A DNA stretch of 44,746 nt from Acidobacteriota bacterium. Lineage in GTDB: Bacteria; Acidobacteriota; Vicinamibacteria; Vicinamibacterales; UBA8438. The notes below the pieces were generated by a model. The model made no database searches. It was not told where the DNA came from and worked only from the letters and a program-made list of their open reading frames with translations. The stretch is taken from the NCBI GenBank assembly GCA_002726085.1, contig PBRZ01000067.1, positions 1 to 44,746 on the forward strand. Direction: 5' to 3'. Each line of letters opens with the position of its first letter. Positions within the stretch are counted from its first letter, which is position 1. Of the stretch, positions 26,440 to 34,152 are shown piece by piece. A program made the translations under genes and the position numbers.

Positions 26440-28025
26440 AGAATCTCTTGCTCCTGTTCAGCGTGCTCAGCGTGGCGGCACCCGTGGCTGCCCAGGTGCC
26501 CTACGAACGCATCCTGGACGCGGCGGCCGAGCCCGGAAGCTGGTTGACCTACTCTGGATCCTACGGAGCCCAGCGCTACTCGACGCTGGACCGGATCAAC
26601 CGCGACACCGTCAGTGGGCTGCAGCCTGCGTGGATCTACCAGGCCCGATCGCTGCAGAAGTTCGAGGTGTCTCCGCTCGTCGTCGACGGCGTTATGTACA
26701 TCACCGAGGCGCCGAGCGATGCGACCGCGCTCGACTTGCGCACGGGACGTCCGCTGTGGAGCTACCGTCGTGCGCTACCCCCGGGCATCGTGACCTGTTG
26801 CGGACAGGTGAATCGTGGCGTGGCGCTGCTGGACGGCCAGGTCTTTCTCGGCACGGTCGATGCGCATCTGGTCGCGCTCGACGCCAGGACCGGCCGCGTG
26901 CGCTGGGACGTCGAGGTCGCCGACTACGCGATGGGGTACTCGGTGACCGTGGCGCCGCTCGCGCTGAAGGACAAGATCATCGTTGGCATCTCCGGCGGCG
27001 AATACGGCATCCGGGGTTTTCTCGACGCCTATGATCCCGTCACCGGCGAGCGGCTCTGGCGCTTCTGGACCGTACCCGGACCGGGCGAACCGGGTCATGA
27101 CACGTGGTCGGGAGACAGCTGGGAGCGGGGTGGGGCGCCGACCTGGGTGACCGGCGCCTACGATCCGGAGCTCGACCTGTTGTACTGGGGCACCGGCAAC
27201 CCGGGCCCGGACTTCATCGGCGAGGTTCGCGAGGGCGACAACCTGTATTCCGAATCGCTGATCGCACTCGACCCCGACACGGGAGAGCTGCAGTGGTATT
27301 TTCAGTTCCTTCCGCACGACATCCATGACTACGACTCGACTCAGGTCCCGGTGCTCCTCGACGCCGAGTTCGAGGGCGAGCCGAGGAAGCTCGTTGTCTT
27401 CCCGAATCGGAACGGCTTCTACTACGTGCTCGACCGGGTCACGGGTGAATTCCTGGTGGGAACGCCGTTCGCCAGGCAGACCTGGGCCAGGGGGTTGGAC
27501 GAAGACGGCCGACCCATTGAGGCCCCAGAGACGATTCCGAGTCAGGACGGCGCCGTGGTCTATCCAGACGACGATGGAGCCGCCAACTGGTATAGCCCGA
27601 CGTACAGTCCGCAGACCAATCTCATCTATCAGAATGTGCGGGAGAAGGGCGGCGTCTACTACCTTGCTGATGCGACCTACGAGCCGGGCAAGATCTACAT
27701 GGGCGCCAGCCGGCGGGTCGTCTCGGGGGAAGACCCCAAGGGCTTCCTGCGTGCCCTGCACCCCCTGACCGGCGATCTCGTCTGGGAGGTCGCGGTGCAC
27801 TCGCCACCCTGGGCCGGGCTCATGTCGACCGCGGGCGGATTGGTGTTCTCGGGGACGATGGAGGGCGACTTCTTTGCGGCAGACGCGCGAACGGGGGACG
27901 TGCTCTGGAGGTTTCAGACGGGTGGCGCGATCTACGCGAACCCGATCACCTATCTCAGCGAGGGCCGGCAGTTCATCGCCATCGCCGCGGGAAACGCCCT
28001 CATGACGTTCGCGCTGCCCGAGTGA
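26436..28025 (+). CDS. PQQ-dependent alcohol dehydrogenase (quinoprotein)
   Basis: A 529-residue periplasmic quinoprotein dehydrogenase with signal peptide LLLLFSVLSVAAPVAAQ. The eight-bladed propeller signatures are clear: WLTYSGSYGAQRYSTLDRIN, vicinal cysteines C121-C122 (TCCGQ) that form the disulfide above PQQ, GGEYGIRGFLDAYDPVTGE, YWGTGNPGPDF, and repeated W-motifs such as LHPLTGDLVWE. The catalytic region HDIHDYDS has Asp298 followed two residues later by Asp300. That D-x-D arrangement marks lanthanide-dependent enzymes (XoxF/ExaF type) rather than calcium types, by analogy. It is translationally coupled to the cytochrome c gene. The substrate is probably an alcohol, not identified. Confidence 0.9.
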   Translation: MKNLLLLFSVLSVAAPVAAQVPYERILDAAAEPGSWLTYSGSYGAQRYSTLDRINRDTVSGLQPAWIYQARSLQKFEVSPLVVDGVMYITEAPSDATALDLRTGRPLWSYRRALPPGIVTCCGQVNRGVALLDGQVFLGTVDAHLVALDARTGRVRWDVEVADYAMGYSVTVAPLALKDKIIVGISGGEYGIRGFLDAYDPVTGERLWRFWTVPGPGEPGHDTWSGDSWERGGAPTWVTGAYDPELDLLYWGTGNPGPDFIGEVREGDNLYSESLIALDPDTGELQWYFQFLPHDIHDYDSTQVPVLLDAEFEGEPRKLVVFPNRNGFYYVLDRVTGEFLVGTPFARQTWARGLDEDGRPIEAPETIPSQDGAVVYPDDDGAANWYSPTYSPQTNLIYQNVREKGGVYYLADATYEPGKIYMGASRRVVSGEDPKGFLRALHPLTGDLVWEVAVHSPPWAGLMSTAGGLVFSGTMEGDFFAADARTGDVLWRFQTGGAIYANPITYLSEGRQFIAIAAGNALMTFALPE

Positions 28026-28188
28026 GGTCGGGACGGGCAGGCAGAGCCGATGAGCTTGAGACGAGACAACGAGGTATCACCAGGACCTGGGCAGGTGCCA
28101 CTCAACTTGACAAGGCCTGGCCTACGTCGCGGCGCCCGACGGGGTTCAGATCGAATTCGTTCAAGTGAAAAAGTGACGCAACGGTTCG

Positions 28189-29130
28189 CTACTTGATCTT
28201 CTTGATATGGGAATTCCCGCCGTCATAGACGAAGCGCTGGTACATTCCGGGGGCCGTTCCACTTTTTGGCACGAGTCCCGCCCAATCGAGATTCGTGCCC
28301 GCGGTGATTTTCACCACACGCTTCTCTTGATCGAGGGGATGGGGGTTCCCAGTGTTGGAGAAACGTAAAACCATGTCGATGTTTCGCGGATAGACGACGG
28401 CCATATTGTTGATACCGCCGGCGCCGCCCTCGGCGATGATGACGGAGGAATCGTCGCCCCAGGGTTCATCCGTCAGTTCCAGCGCCATGAAGACCTCGCC
28501 ATTCGGACGATGGACGGTCGTCTTTTCGCGCGTAACTTTCATGTCGAAGATTTCTTTTCGAAAGCCCCAGTCGTGGCCCATCATGAGCATGAGCCAATCT
28601 TCGACAGGCATGCTGTGGACATACCAAGTTTCTTCACCGTCGCGAGCGACCGCTTTGAGCATGACCATGCCTTCCCGGTAACGCGTCACCGGATTGGACT
28701 GGTTGTAGTCAACGTTGACGAGCGACACCACGGGTTCCTTGGGCATGTCGAAGTTCTTCGGCAGCAACGCGCGATAGAGTTTGACGTCGGCTGGCTCGAA
28801 GGCGACGAAAATGCCGAACCTACCCACATTTTCGGCGAACGTGCGTTTGGACATGTCCACATTCGCGGGAGTACGCGGACCCGCTCCCCAGTTGTACATT
28901 TCGGTCTGGGTATCGTCCGCAAAGAACGTACGGAGGCGCTGAATGGTCATGCCGCTTGTGTAGGCCTGCTCGGTCTTGGACTTCGGCGCGCTTGCAATGT
29001 CTGCCTGCCACGGGAAGCTCGACACGATGTCGTTTAGTTCGGCTGAACGCGTTGCCCCTGCGGGTAGCCAAGAATGCATTGACGCGAGCGTCAGTACGCT
29101 GATACCCACGACTAGGAGTCTTTTCATCAT
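28189..29130 (-). CDS. Exported protein with acetoacetate-decarboxylase-like domain
   Basis: A 313-residue exported protein, start at ATG 29130 (or the adjacent ATG 29127) behind a GAGAGG Shine-Dalgarno; signal LLVVGISVLTLASMHSWLP. The central part resembles the acetoacetate decarboxylase fold: FGIFVAFEPADVKLYRALLP, VVSLVNVDYNQSNPVTRYREG, WYVHSMPVEDWLMLMMGHDWGFRKEIFDMKV. No Schiff-base lysine can be assigned with certainty, so decarboxylase activity is doubtful. Base composition is less GC-rich than the neighbours, with A/T-ending codons more common, which suggests acquisition by transfer. It stands alone. Confidence 0.68.
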   Translation of the reverse strand: MMKRLLVVGISVLTLASMHSWLPAGATRSAELNDIVSSFPWQADIASAPKSKTEQAYTSGMTIQRLRTFFADDTQTEMYNWGAGPRTPANVDMSKRTFAENVGRFGIFVAFEPADVKLYRALLPKNFDMPKEPVVSLVNVDYNQSNPVTRYREGMVMLKAVARDGEETWYVHSMPVEDWLMLMMGHDWGFRKEIFDMKVTREKTTVHRPNGEVFMALELTDEPWGDDSSVIIAEGGAGGINNMAVVYPRNIDMVLRFSNTGNPHPLDQEKRVVKITAGTNLDWAGLVPKSGTAPGMYQRFVYDGGNSHIKKIK

Positions 29131-29280
29131 TTCGTATGACCTCTCGACCCAGCGTTCGGCTTCCGCCCAATCCGCTCCGACAGGGCGGAGTGGCACCCCC
29201 TCACGCGGACAAGGAAACCCGACCGAGCCTTTCGTGCCGACAGTGGACGCAAGGAGGGCGGATGTCAAGGCCCGATCTGT

Positions 29281-29343
29281 ACACCGAGGCGCACGTCGAG
29301 CGTGCTGACGTCCGAGACGCGTCGGTCAGGCGGGGTCGTCGAC
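29281..29343 (-). repeat. Two-copy inverted repeat, copy 1
   Basis: On the minus strand about 63 bases match 42332-42395 on the plus strand at roughly four of five positions with one single-base indel. The best block is the 18-base core CGTCAGCACGCTCGACGT. In one frame both copies encode VSTLDVR. The identity is unknown; it may be a remnant of a duplicated gene or an insertion-sequence end. The rest of the 370-base gap 29131-29501 shows nothing recognisable. Confidence 0.55.
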
Positions 29344-29501
29344 GGGGTCTGACGGTGGGTCATCCGCCATGCGGTGCCACATTCTGACCCGCGCCTCGTC
29401 CTGCTCATTCTCGAACCTGACGCCTCGGAGAGAATGAAACCCGCCGCCATACGTAGATGAGACAGAGACCAACCGGTAAGGTCGACATCAGAAAGGCCGA
29501 G

Positions 29502-30131
29502 ATGCAACAAGTCCAACCGTATCGAACCGAACGCGGATTGCTGAAGGCCCTGGACAACGGCGGACGGTTCTACAACGTCTTCACCAAGGCCGGAGATAAC
29601 CAGGTCACGCGCGCCGAGCTGGCCGCGGCTGCCGGCGGCGGGTCGGCGGCCAAGGCGGCGCTGTTTTTCGACATGGCGCAGGTCGGACTCGGCGACGCCG
29701 CGCGGGCGCGGGCGAACCGCGCGCTGGGACCGAAAGCCAGCAAGGACTACAAGAAGCACCGGCCCATAACGGTGCGGCCCTCAGAGGTCGATGCCGGCGG
29801 AAAGAACGAGCAAGGCGTCATCGTGCAAGGGGTCCCCCGCTTTCTGCGCGACAAGAGCCAGTTCACGGGCATGATGATGCTGCCCATCTCGACGGGCACC
29901 GTCACGACGTTCATGATGATCCCGCTCTACGACCAGTTCGACGTCTACGAGGTCTTCGACGATCGCCGCATGCGGCGACCGTGCTGCGTCGTGGCCACCA
30001 CGCGGGGTATCGAGTTCGCGGCGAACCAGCCGGTGCGGTTCGCGGGCATCCTCAAGAAGATGGAGGCTGAGAAAGACACAGAACGACGGCATCGGTTCTA
30101 CCTCGAGGCCCACTACTACACCCGCGCGTGA
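29502..30131 (+). CDS. Uncharacterised protein, no signal peptide
   Basis: A 209-residue protein I do not recognise. ATG 29502 is chosen because a fair Shine-Dalgarno (GAAAGG) lies six bases upstream; an in-frame ATG at 29457 has none. The N-terminal part YRTERGLLKALDNGGRFYNVFTKAGDNQVTRAEL has a flavour of an EF-hand-like or regulatory helical segment, followed by a Gly/Ala-rich stretch. The C-terminal part is more beta-rich (GTVTTFMMIPLYDQFDVYEVF, RGIEFAANQPVRFAGIL) and ends RFYLEAHYYTRA. It has no membrane segment. It lies just before the tRNA-like copy B on the opposite strand. Confidence 0.6.
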   Translation: MQQVQPYRTERGLLKALDNGGRFYNVFTKAGDNQVTRAELAAAAGGGSAAKAALFFDMAQVGLGDAARARANRALGPKASKDYKKHRPITVRPSEVDAGGKNEQGVIVQGVPRFLRDKSQFTGMMMLPISTGTVTTFMMIPLYDQFDVYEVFDDRRMRRPCCVVATTRGIEFAANQPVRFAGILKKMEAEKDTERRHRFYLEAHYYTRA

Positions 30132-30165
30132 GCGATCGCGCTGATCGCGAGTGACTCAATGAAAA

Positions 30166-30250
30166 TGGTGCCGGGGGTGGGGGTCGAACCCACACGGAGC
30201 GTAAGCTCCACGGGATTTTGAGTCCTCCGCCCTCGGCGCAGAGAACCGGC
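30166..30250 (-). tRNA. tRNA-Leu(CAA)-like element, copy B
   Basis: On the minus strand this 85-base element has the length of a tRNA-Leu and an intact 3' half: loop CTCAAAA with anticodon CAA (30218-30220), a long variable arm with a perfect GGAGC/GCTCC stem, a T-arm with perfect GTGGG/CCCAC and loop TTCGACC (30177-30193), acceptor strand CCCCGGC, discriminator A and encoded CCA. The 5' end GCCGGTT pairs with the acceptor at only five of seven positions. The anticodon stem has three pairs, and the D-arm lacks the conserved T8, A14 and GG. It may be a decayed tRNA or a tRNA-like regulatory structure. It shares about 140 bases with copy A. Confidence 0.5.
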
Positions 30251-30267
30251 CTGCCGATATAATCCAA
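30240..30267 (+). promoter_or_regulatory. Conserved 28-base promoter element, copy 3
   Basis: TATAAT at 30258-30263 in CTGCCGATATAATCCAA, nearly identical to the element at 24133-24160. It overlaps the 5' end of the antisense tRNA-like copy B and points to the S1-domain gene, giving a leader of about 80 bases. No -35 consensus is seen. Confidence 0.65.
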
Positions 30268-30348
30268 CCACGCTCCAAAGATATGGTGCTCAGTTCCCGG
30301 CACCCGCCTCGGGCACTACGACGTCACTGCCCTCAATTGAGCTCAAAT

Positions 30349-31794
30349 ATGTCGCCCGATGACGAAGCACCCCCGCAGCCAGTCGAGGAAGAAGACTTCG
30401 CCGCGCTGTTTGCGGCGTCGCTCGAGCCCGCCGTGTTCGAGACAGGACAGCTGGTCCAGGGCGTCGTCGTCTTGATCGGTAGAGACGTCGTGTTTGTCGA
30501 TGTCGGCGGAAAAGGCGAGGCGACGATGGACCTCGTAGAGCTTCAGGGCGAAGACGGCCAGCTGACCGTCGAGGTCGGCGCCACCGTCGAGGCAGTGGTC
30601 GTCTCGACCTCCGGCGGGGTCACGCTGTCACACAAACTGGCACGGGGTGCCGCGACGCGGCGACAGTTAGAGGACGCCTATCGCGCCGAGTTGCCGGTGG
30701 AGGGCCGCGTCGAGAAGGCCAACAAAGGGGGCTACGAGGTCAGCGTCGGCGGGCAACGCGCCTTCTGCCCCATCTCGCAGATCGACACCGGATTCACCTC
30801 CGATCCGGAGGTGCACGTAGGCCAGCTCTACACCTTCCGGATCATTGAGTATAAAGAGGAAGGCAAGGACCTCGTCATCTCGCGACGCGCGTTGATCGAA
30901 GAAGAAGAACGCGAGCAGGAGGTCGAGGTTCGCAAGACGATCGTCCCCGGCGCCGACCTTCCTGGTCGAATCGCATCGGTACGGCCGTACGGCGCCTTCG
31001 TCGATCTCGGGGGCGGCATTCAGGGATTACTGCACGTGTCCGAGATGGGCTGGTCGCGAGTGTCGGACCCGACCACGGTGGTCCAACCTGGCGACTCCGT
31101 CACCGTTCGAGTCCTTGGTGTCGATGACGAGAAGGGCAAGATCTCACTCGGGATGAAGCAGCTGCAGACCGACCCGTGGGACGCGGTCGGCCAGTCCTAC
31201 GCCAGCGGGCACCGTCTGACCGGGACCGTGACCCGCGTTCTCGAATTCGGCGCCTTCATCGAATTGCAGCCAGGCATCGAGGCGCTCGCGCATCTCTCGA
31301 CCTTTCCGCCGTCCGGGAAGCGGGACGGCTGGAAAGACACCGTCACCGTCGGCGCGACGGTCGCGGTCGAGATTCTCACCGTGGACCGCGAAAAGAAGCG
31401 GATCGGTGTAGCCGTGATCGAGAAAGACTCGGCGCGGGTCCTGACGATCGAAGCGGGTGCACAGTTGACGGGCACAGTCGAACGCCACGAGCGGTACGGC
31501 GTGTTCGTCTTCCTGAGTCCGGGGCGTACCGGGTTGATGCCCAACGAAGAGACGGACACCGCCTACGGCACCGATCTGAAACAGGCGTTCCCGGTCGGCA
31601 GCGACATCGAGGTTGTTGTTCTCGACGTCGATCCCGAAAGCCATCGGATTCGTCTGAGCCGCAAAGCGATTCGCGAAGTCGAAGAGAACAACGACGCTCG
31701 TGCCTACTCCAAGCGGCAGAGCGAGGGGCCAGAAGCGAGCTTCGGCTCGATGGCCGACAAGCTTCGCGCGGCGTTTCGCCCAGCGGACGAATGA
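30349..31794 (+). CDS. S1 RNA-binding domain protein (ribosomal protein S1-like)
   Basis: A 481-residue cytoplasmic protein built of consecutive S1/OB domains, four to five in number: VQGVVVLIGRDVVFVDVGGKGE, VEGRVEKANKGGYEVSVGGQ, PGRIASVRPYGAFVDLGGGIQGLLHVSEM, LTGTVTRVLEFGAFIELQPGIEALAHLS (in part), and a final VERHERYGVFVFL unit. Motifs such as KGKISLGMKQLQTDPW are typical of S1. ATG 30349 is chosen because the protein begins with an acidic leader (DDEAPPQPVEEEDF) as in other S1 proteins. The Shine-Dalgarno is weak, which is common for rpsA. It is probably a second or variant S1-like protein involved in mRNA binding; whether it is the main S1 cannot be told. Confidence 0.85.
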   Translation: MSPDDEAPPQPVEEEDFAALFAASLEPAVFETGQLVQGVVVLIGRDVVFVDVGGKGEATMDLVELQGEDGQLTVEVGATVEAVVVSTSGGVTLSHKLARGAATRRQLEDAYRAELPVEGRVEKANKGGYEVSVGGQRAFCPISQIDTGFTSDPEVHVGQLYTFRIIEYKEEGKDLVISRRALIEEEEREQEVEVRKTIVPGADLPGRIASVRPYGAFVDLGGGIQGLLHVSEMGWSRVSDPTTVVQPGDSVTVRVLGVDDEKGKISLGMKQLQTDPWDAVGQSYASGHRLTGTVTRVLEFGAFIELQPGIEALAHLSTFPPSGKRDGWKDTVTVGATVAVEILTVDREKKRIGVAVIEKDSARVLTIEAGAQLTGTVERHERYGVFVFLSPGRTGLMPNEETDTAYGTDLKQAFPVGSDIEVVVLDVDPESHRIRLSRKAIREVEENNDARAYSKRQSEGPEASFGSMADKLRAAFRPADE

Positions 31795-31814
31795 CTGCCG
31801 AGGGCGTGCCTCTT

Positions 31815-31960
31815 CTACGGGGGGCCTTCCGCCTGGGCGTCTTCTGTCCTGCCCGCAGCATGCTCCTCCTCTGTGTACAGTGCCTTGTCGGCCAGCCGCT
31901 CAGGGCGTTGGAGCGGGGTGGTGGTGTTGAAGTGCCAGACGCTCTGCAAGTCGGGTCGGT
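31815..31960 (-). pseudogene. Fragment of the unknown exported family (as at 21317 and 43621)
   Basis: On the minus strand DRPDLQSVWHFNTTTPLQR and PERLADKALYTEEEHAA match the N-terminal core of the exported family (GQPDLQGVWDFGSVTPLQR and ASLAGKTFLTEEE in the copy at 43621). The match includes the following AAGR segment, then breaks off near the S1 gene. No signal peptide or C-terminal half is present. It is a truncated third copy. The remaining bases between 31795 and 32080 show nothing else. Confidence 0.7.
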
Positions 31961-32080
31961 CGTCCAGCCTCCGGGGCAGCCCCGCCCGAAAGCCCAAGCG
32001 CGGCCTGGAATGGGCGGTTGCGGTCACGCATCATCAAGGCGAGAATGCACGCAGTCGCATGACGGATGGAGGGCATGAGG

Positions 32081-33181
32081 ATGAGATCGAGGGGGCCGTG
32101 GCGGCTGGCGGCGACACTTGGCGCGTTGGTGCTCGCGGTGGTCGGCCGGGGTGGCCCGGGCGCAGTCAGCGTGCAGGCGCAGGGCAGATACGCGCTGGTC
32201 GAGGGGTGGCCGCAGTACCCCGGCGACATGAAGTTCGAGATGGGCACCGGCATCGCGGTGGGGGCCGACGGGGTCATCTACACGGTCGCGCGGGATGTAG
32301 ATCACTGGGCGAGTCACCCGCTGGCCATGTCGCGCTACAAGGGGCGCGGCTCGATTGCCAGGTGGGATCGTGACGGACGGTTCCTCGGTATGTTCGCGGA
32401 AGAACAGGAGTTCATCGGTCCGCATTCGATGTACATCGACGGCGATGGATTCGTGTGGGTCGTCGACCGGGAAGGACACCAGGTCATCAAGCTGACGCCG
32501 GAGGGGGACAAGATGCTCGCGGTGGGCGAGTACGGCGTGTGGGGAGACGATTCGGGGCACTTCAACGGTCCCACCGGAGTGGCCTTTCTCCCGGACGGTC
32601 GCTTTGTCGTCTCGGATGGATACTGGAACTCACGACTGGTGTGGTTCGCGGCCGACGGCAGCTATCTCAAGGAAGTCGGCGGGCTAGGTACCGAACCGGG
32701 CAAGATGGCGTCCCCCCACGCGATCGCGCTGGCCCCGGACGGCACCCTCATCGTGGCCAACTTCTGTGCTTTGAATGCGCATCCCTACGTCACCTCACCG
32801 GGCCAGATTGCCGAGGAACGCCTGACGGGATTGCCGGGCTGTGTGCAGCGCTATGACGTATGGTCGCAGGAGGGGGAATACCTGGGGCCCTTTGGGGACG
32901 GTATCGCCAACCCCGGACTGGCGTTGAGCGTTGCCGTGTATGGCGACCGGATTTATTTCGGGCACACGGGTTCGCGTCGCGGCCGGCAGCACATCACGGT
33001 CGTCGACGGCGAGACCAAACAGATGATCGAGCGTCTCGAGAACGTCTCTGTGTATGTGCATCAGATGGCGATGGACCCACAGGGAGACATCTATATCGCG
33101 TCGGTTTACCCAGAGCACGGTGGCGAGGCTCGCGGCATCGCAGGACCCTCGTTCCTGCGTTGGGCACGATCCGCTCGATAG
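32081..33181 (+). CDS. NHL-repeat propeller protein (peptidyl-alpha-hydroxyglycine lyase-like), exported
   Basis: A 366-residue exported beta-propeller. ATG 32081 is favoured over ATGs at 32066 and 32075 because GGAGGG lies eight bases upstream; the signal is LAATLGALVLAVVG...VQAQ. NHL-type blades: GIAVGADGVIYTVARD, HSMYIDGDGFVWVVDREGHQVIKL, GPTGVAFLPDGRFVVSDGYWNSRL, SPHAIALAPDGTLIVANF, and HQMAMDPQGDIYIASVYPEHGG. This arrangement resembles the lyase half of peptidylglycine alpha-amidating monooxygenase and 6-bladed NHL proteins widespread in Acidobacteriota. No catalytic role is proven. It ends shortly before a tRNA-Leu fragment. Confidence 0.8.
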   Translation: MRSRGPWRLAATLGALVLAVVGRGGPGAVSVQAQGRYALVEGWPQYPGDMKFEMGTGIAVGADGVIYTVARDVDHWASHPLAMSRYKGRGSIARWDRDGRFLGMFAEEQEFIGPHSMYIDGDGFVWVVDREGHQVIKLTPEGDKMLAVGEYGVWGDDSGHFNGPTGVAFLPDGRFVVSDGYWNSRLVWFAADGSYLKEVGGLGTEPGKMASPHAIALAPDGTLIVANFCALNAHPYVTSPGQIAEERLTGLPGCVQRYDVWSQEGEYLGPFGDGIANPGLALSVAVYGDRIYFGHTGSRRGRQHITVVDGETKQMIERLENVSVYVHQMAMDPQGDIYIASVYPEHGGEARGIAGPSFLRWARSAR

Positions 33182-33355
33182 ACCGCAGTGCCCGCGACAA
33201 GGTGCCGGGCTTGCTCGACCGGGGGTTGCTTGCCGGGGCAGTCGCGGTGCCTTGGCAGGAGCCGGACGCGGCGTTGAGGGGGCACGTATCCGCTATCGTC
33301 ATGACACTGGCGATTCGGCGGTCATCCAACCGAGTCCGTAACTTGCTGAAGAGAA

Positions 33356-33425
33356 TGGTGCCGGAGGTGGGGGTCGAACCCACACGCTCCACCGGATCTT
33401 GAGTGCGGTTGCGCCTTGACGAATC
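33356..33425 (-). pseudogene. tRNA-Leu(CAA) fragment, copy C
   Basis: On the minus strand this has encoded CCA (33356-33358), discriminator A, acceptor strand CTCCGGC, the same perfect T-arm (33367-33383), and an anticodon arm CCGCA-CTCAAGA-TCCGG with one mismatch (33392-33408). The variable arm is shortened to a few bases, and the D-arm and 5' acceptor are missing. It differs from copies A and B upstream and has no promoter element beside it. It may mark the attachment site of a lost or eroded island, since the next 2.2 kb holds unusual DNA and an integrase tail. Confidence 0.6.
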
Positions 33426-33480
33426 GAAGGCGCAATCAGCGGTCCTGCGCACCCTATTTGAGGACGAAGCCGCGTCGTTA

Positions 33481-33888
33481 CTAGGTCACGGGCTCGGCTT
33501 GCTCAGCCGACTCACTCTCGGCCGACCACCTGTCAGCGAGATAGCAGGGCGATACGCCCGCAACGTACGCAACAAGGTCGTACGGGTCGAAACGCCCGTG
33601 ATACAAACCGAGGTATTGACCAGTTTCTAGTAGAAAACAGAACCCGATGACGAACGCTGCGGCGACTTCGGGAGTGAACTGCCTCCAGACGGGCCGAGGG
33701 GACAAGCGTCGATAATGCAGCCCCCGACAGATGATGTATGCCCGGATTGGCCCAGCAATGTCAAAGACGTAGCTACTCGAGAATCCTGGGCGTGGGTAGT
33801 TCTCCGCAGCCAATCCGACGACCATTGCAACCAGGAATGTGAGCCGCCACCGTCCAAACCGGGGGACCTGAATATCTATCGGAGGCAC
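33481..33888 (-). CDS. Small membrane protein, VanZ/DUF2809-like
   Basis: A 135-residue protein with about four hydrophobic segments: WRLTFLVAMVVGLAAEN, the region around SSYVFDIAGPIRAYIICRG, VAAAFVIGFCFLLETGQYLGL, and the C-terminal FDPYDLVAYVAGVSPCYLAD. The last pattern (F-D-P-x-D-L-x-A-Y) matches the VanZ and DUF2809 groups of small integral membrane proteins. Its function is unknown. Base composition is less GC-rich than the surroundings. Together with the adjacent tRNA fragment and integrase tail this suggests a foreign origin. The gap 33889-34152 on its upstream side shows nothing recognisable. Confidence 0.6.
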   Translation of the reverse strand: MPPIDIQVPRFGRWRLTFLVAMVVGLAAENYPRPGFSSSYVFDIAGPIRAYIICRGLHYRRLSPRPVWRQFTPEVAAAFVIGFCFLLETGQYLGLYHGRFDPYDLVAYVAGVSPCYLADRWSAESESAEQAEPVT

Positions 33889-34152
33889 TCGTCTACCTTA
33901 ACTGGTCAAACGCTGTTTGAGCCTCAAAGGTTCCGCTGTTTCTCGCCCTATTCCTGTGTCACGCTCACATTTCCCGCGGAAATACCTCGCCGAAGCCGAA
34001 CTGACCGCCCGACGTGGCAGGCCCAATGGGCCAGCACTTCCGTGACTTCGCCCTTACTGACGGAAGGCGCAATCAAGCAGTACGCATCGGCGTTTTCCTT
34101 GCTCGGGGGGGGCTCGGCGGTCGCGCCGCGTCGTGTCCCTCTACAAGGACCA

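Noticed and set aside
24063-30250. tRNA-Leu copies interrupted by group I introns
   Set aside because: No 5' exon followed by intron core elements is visible, and the sequence next to the anticodon is present without a break.
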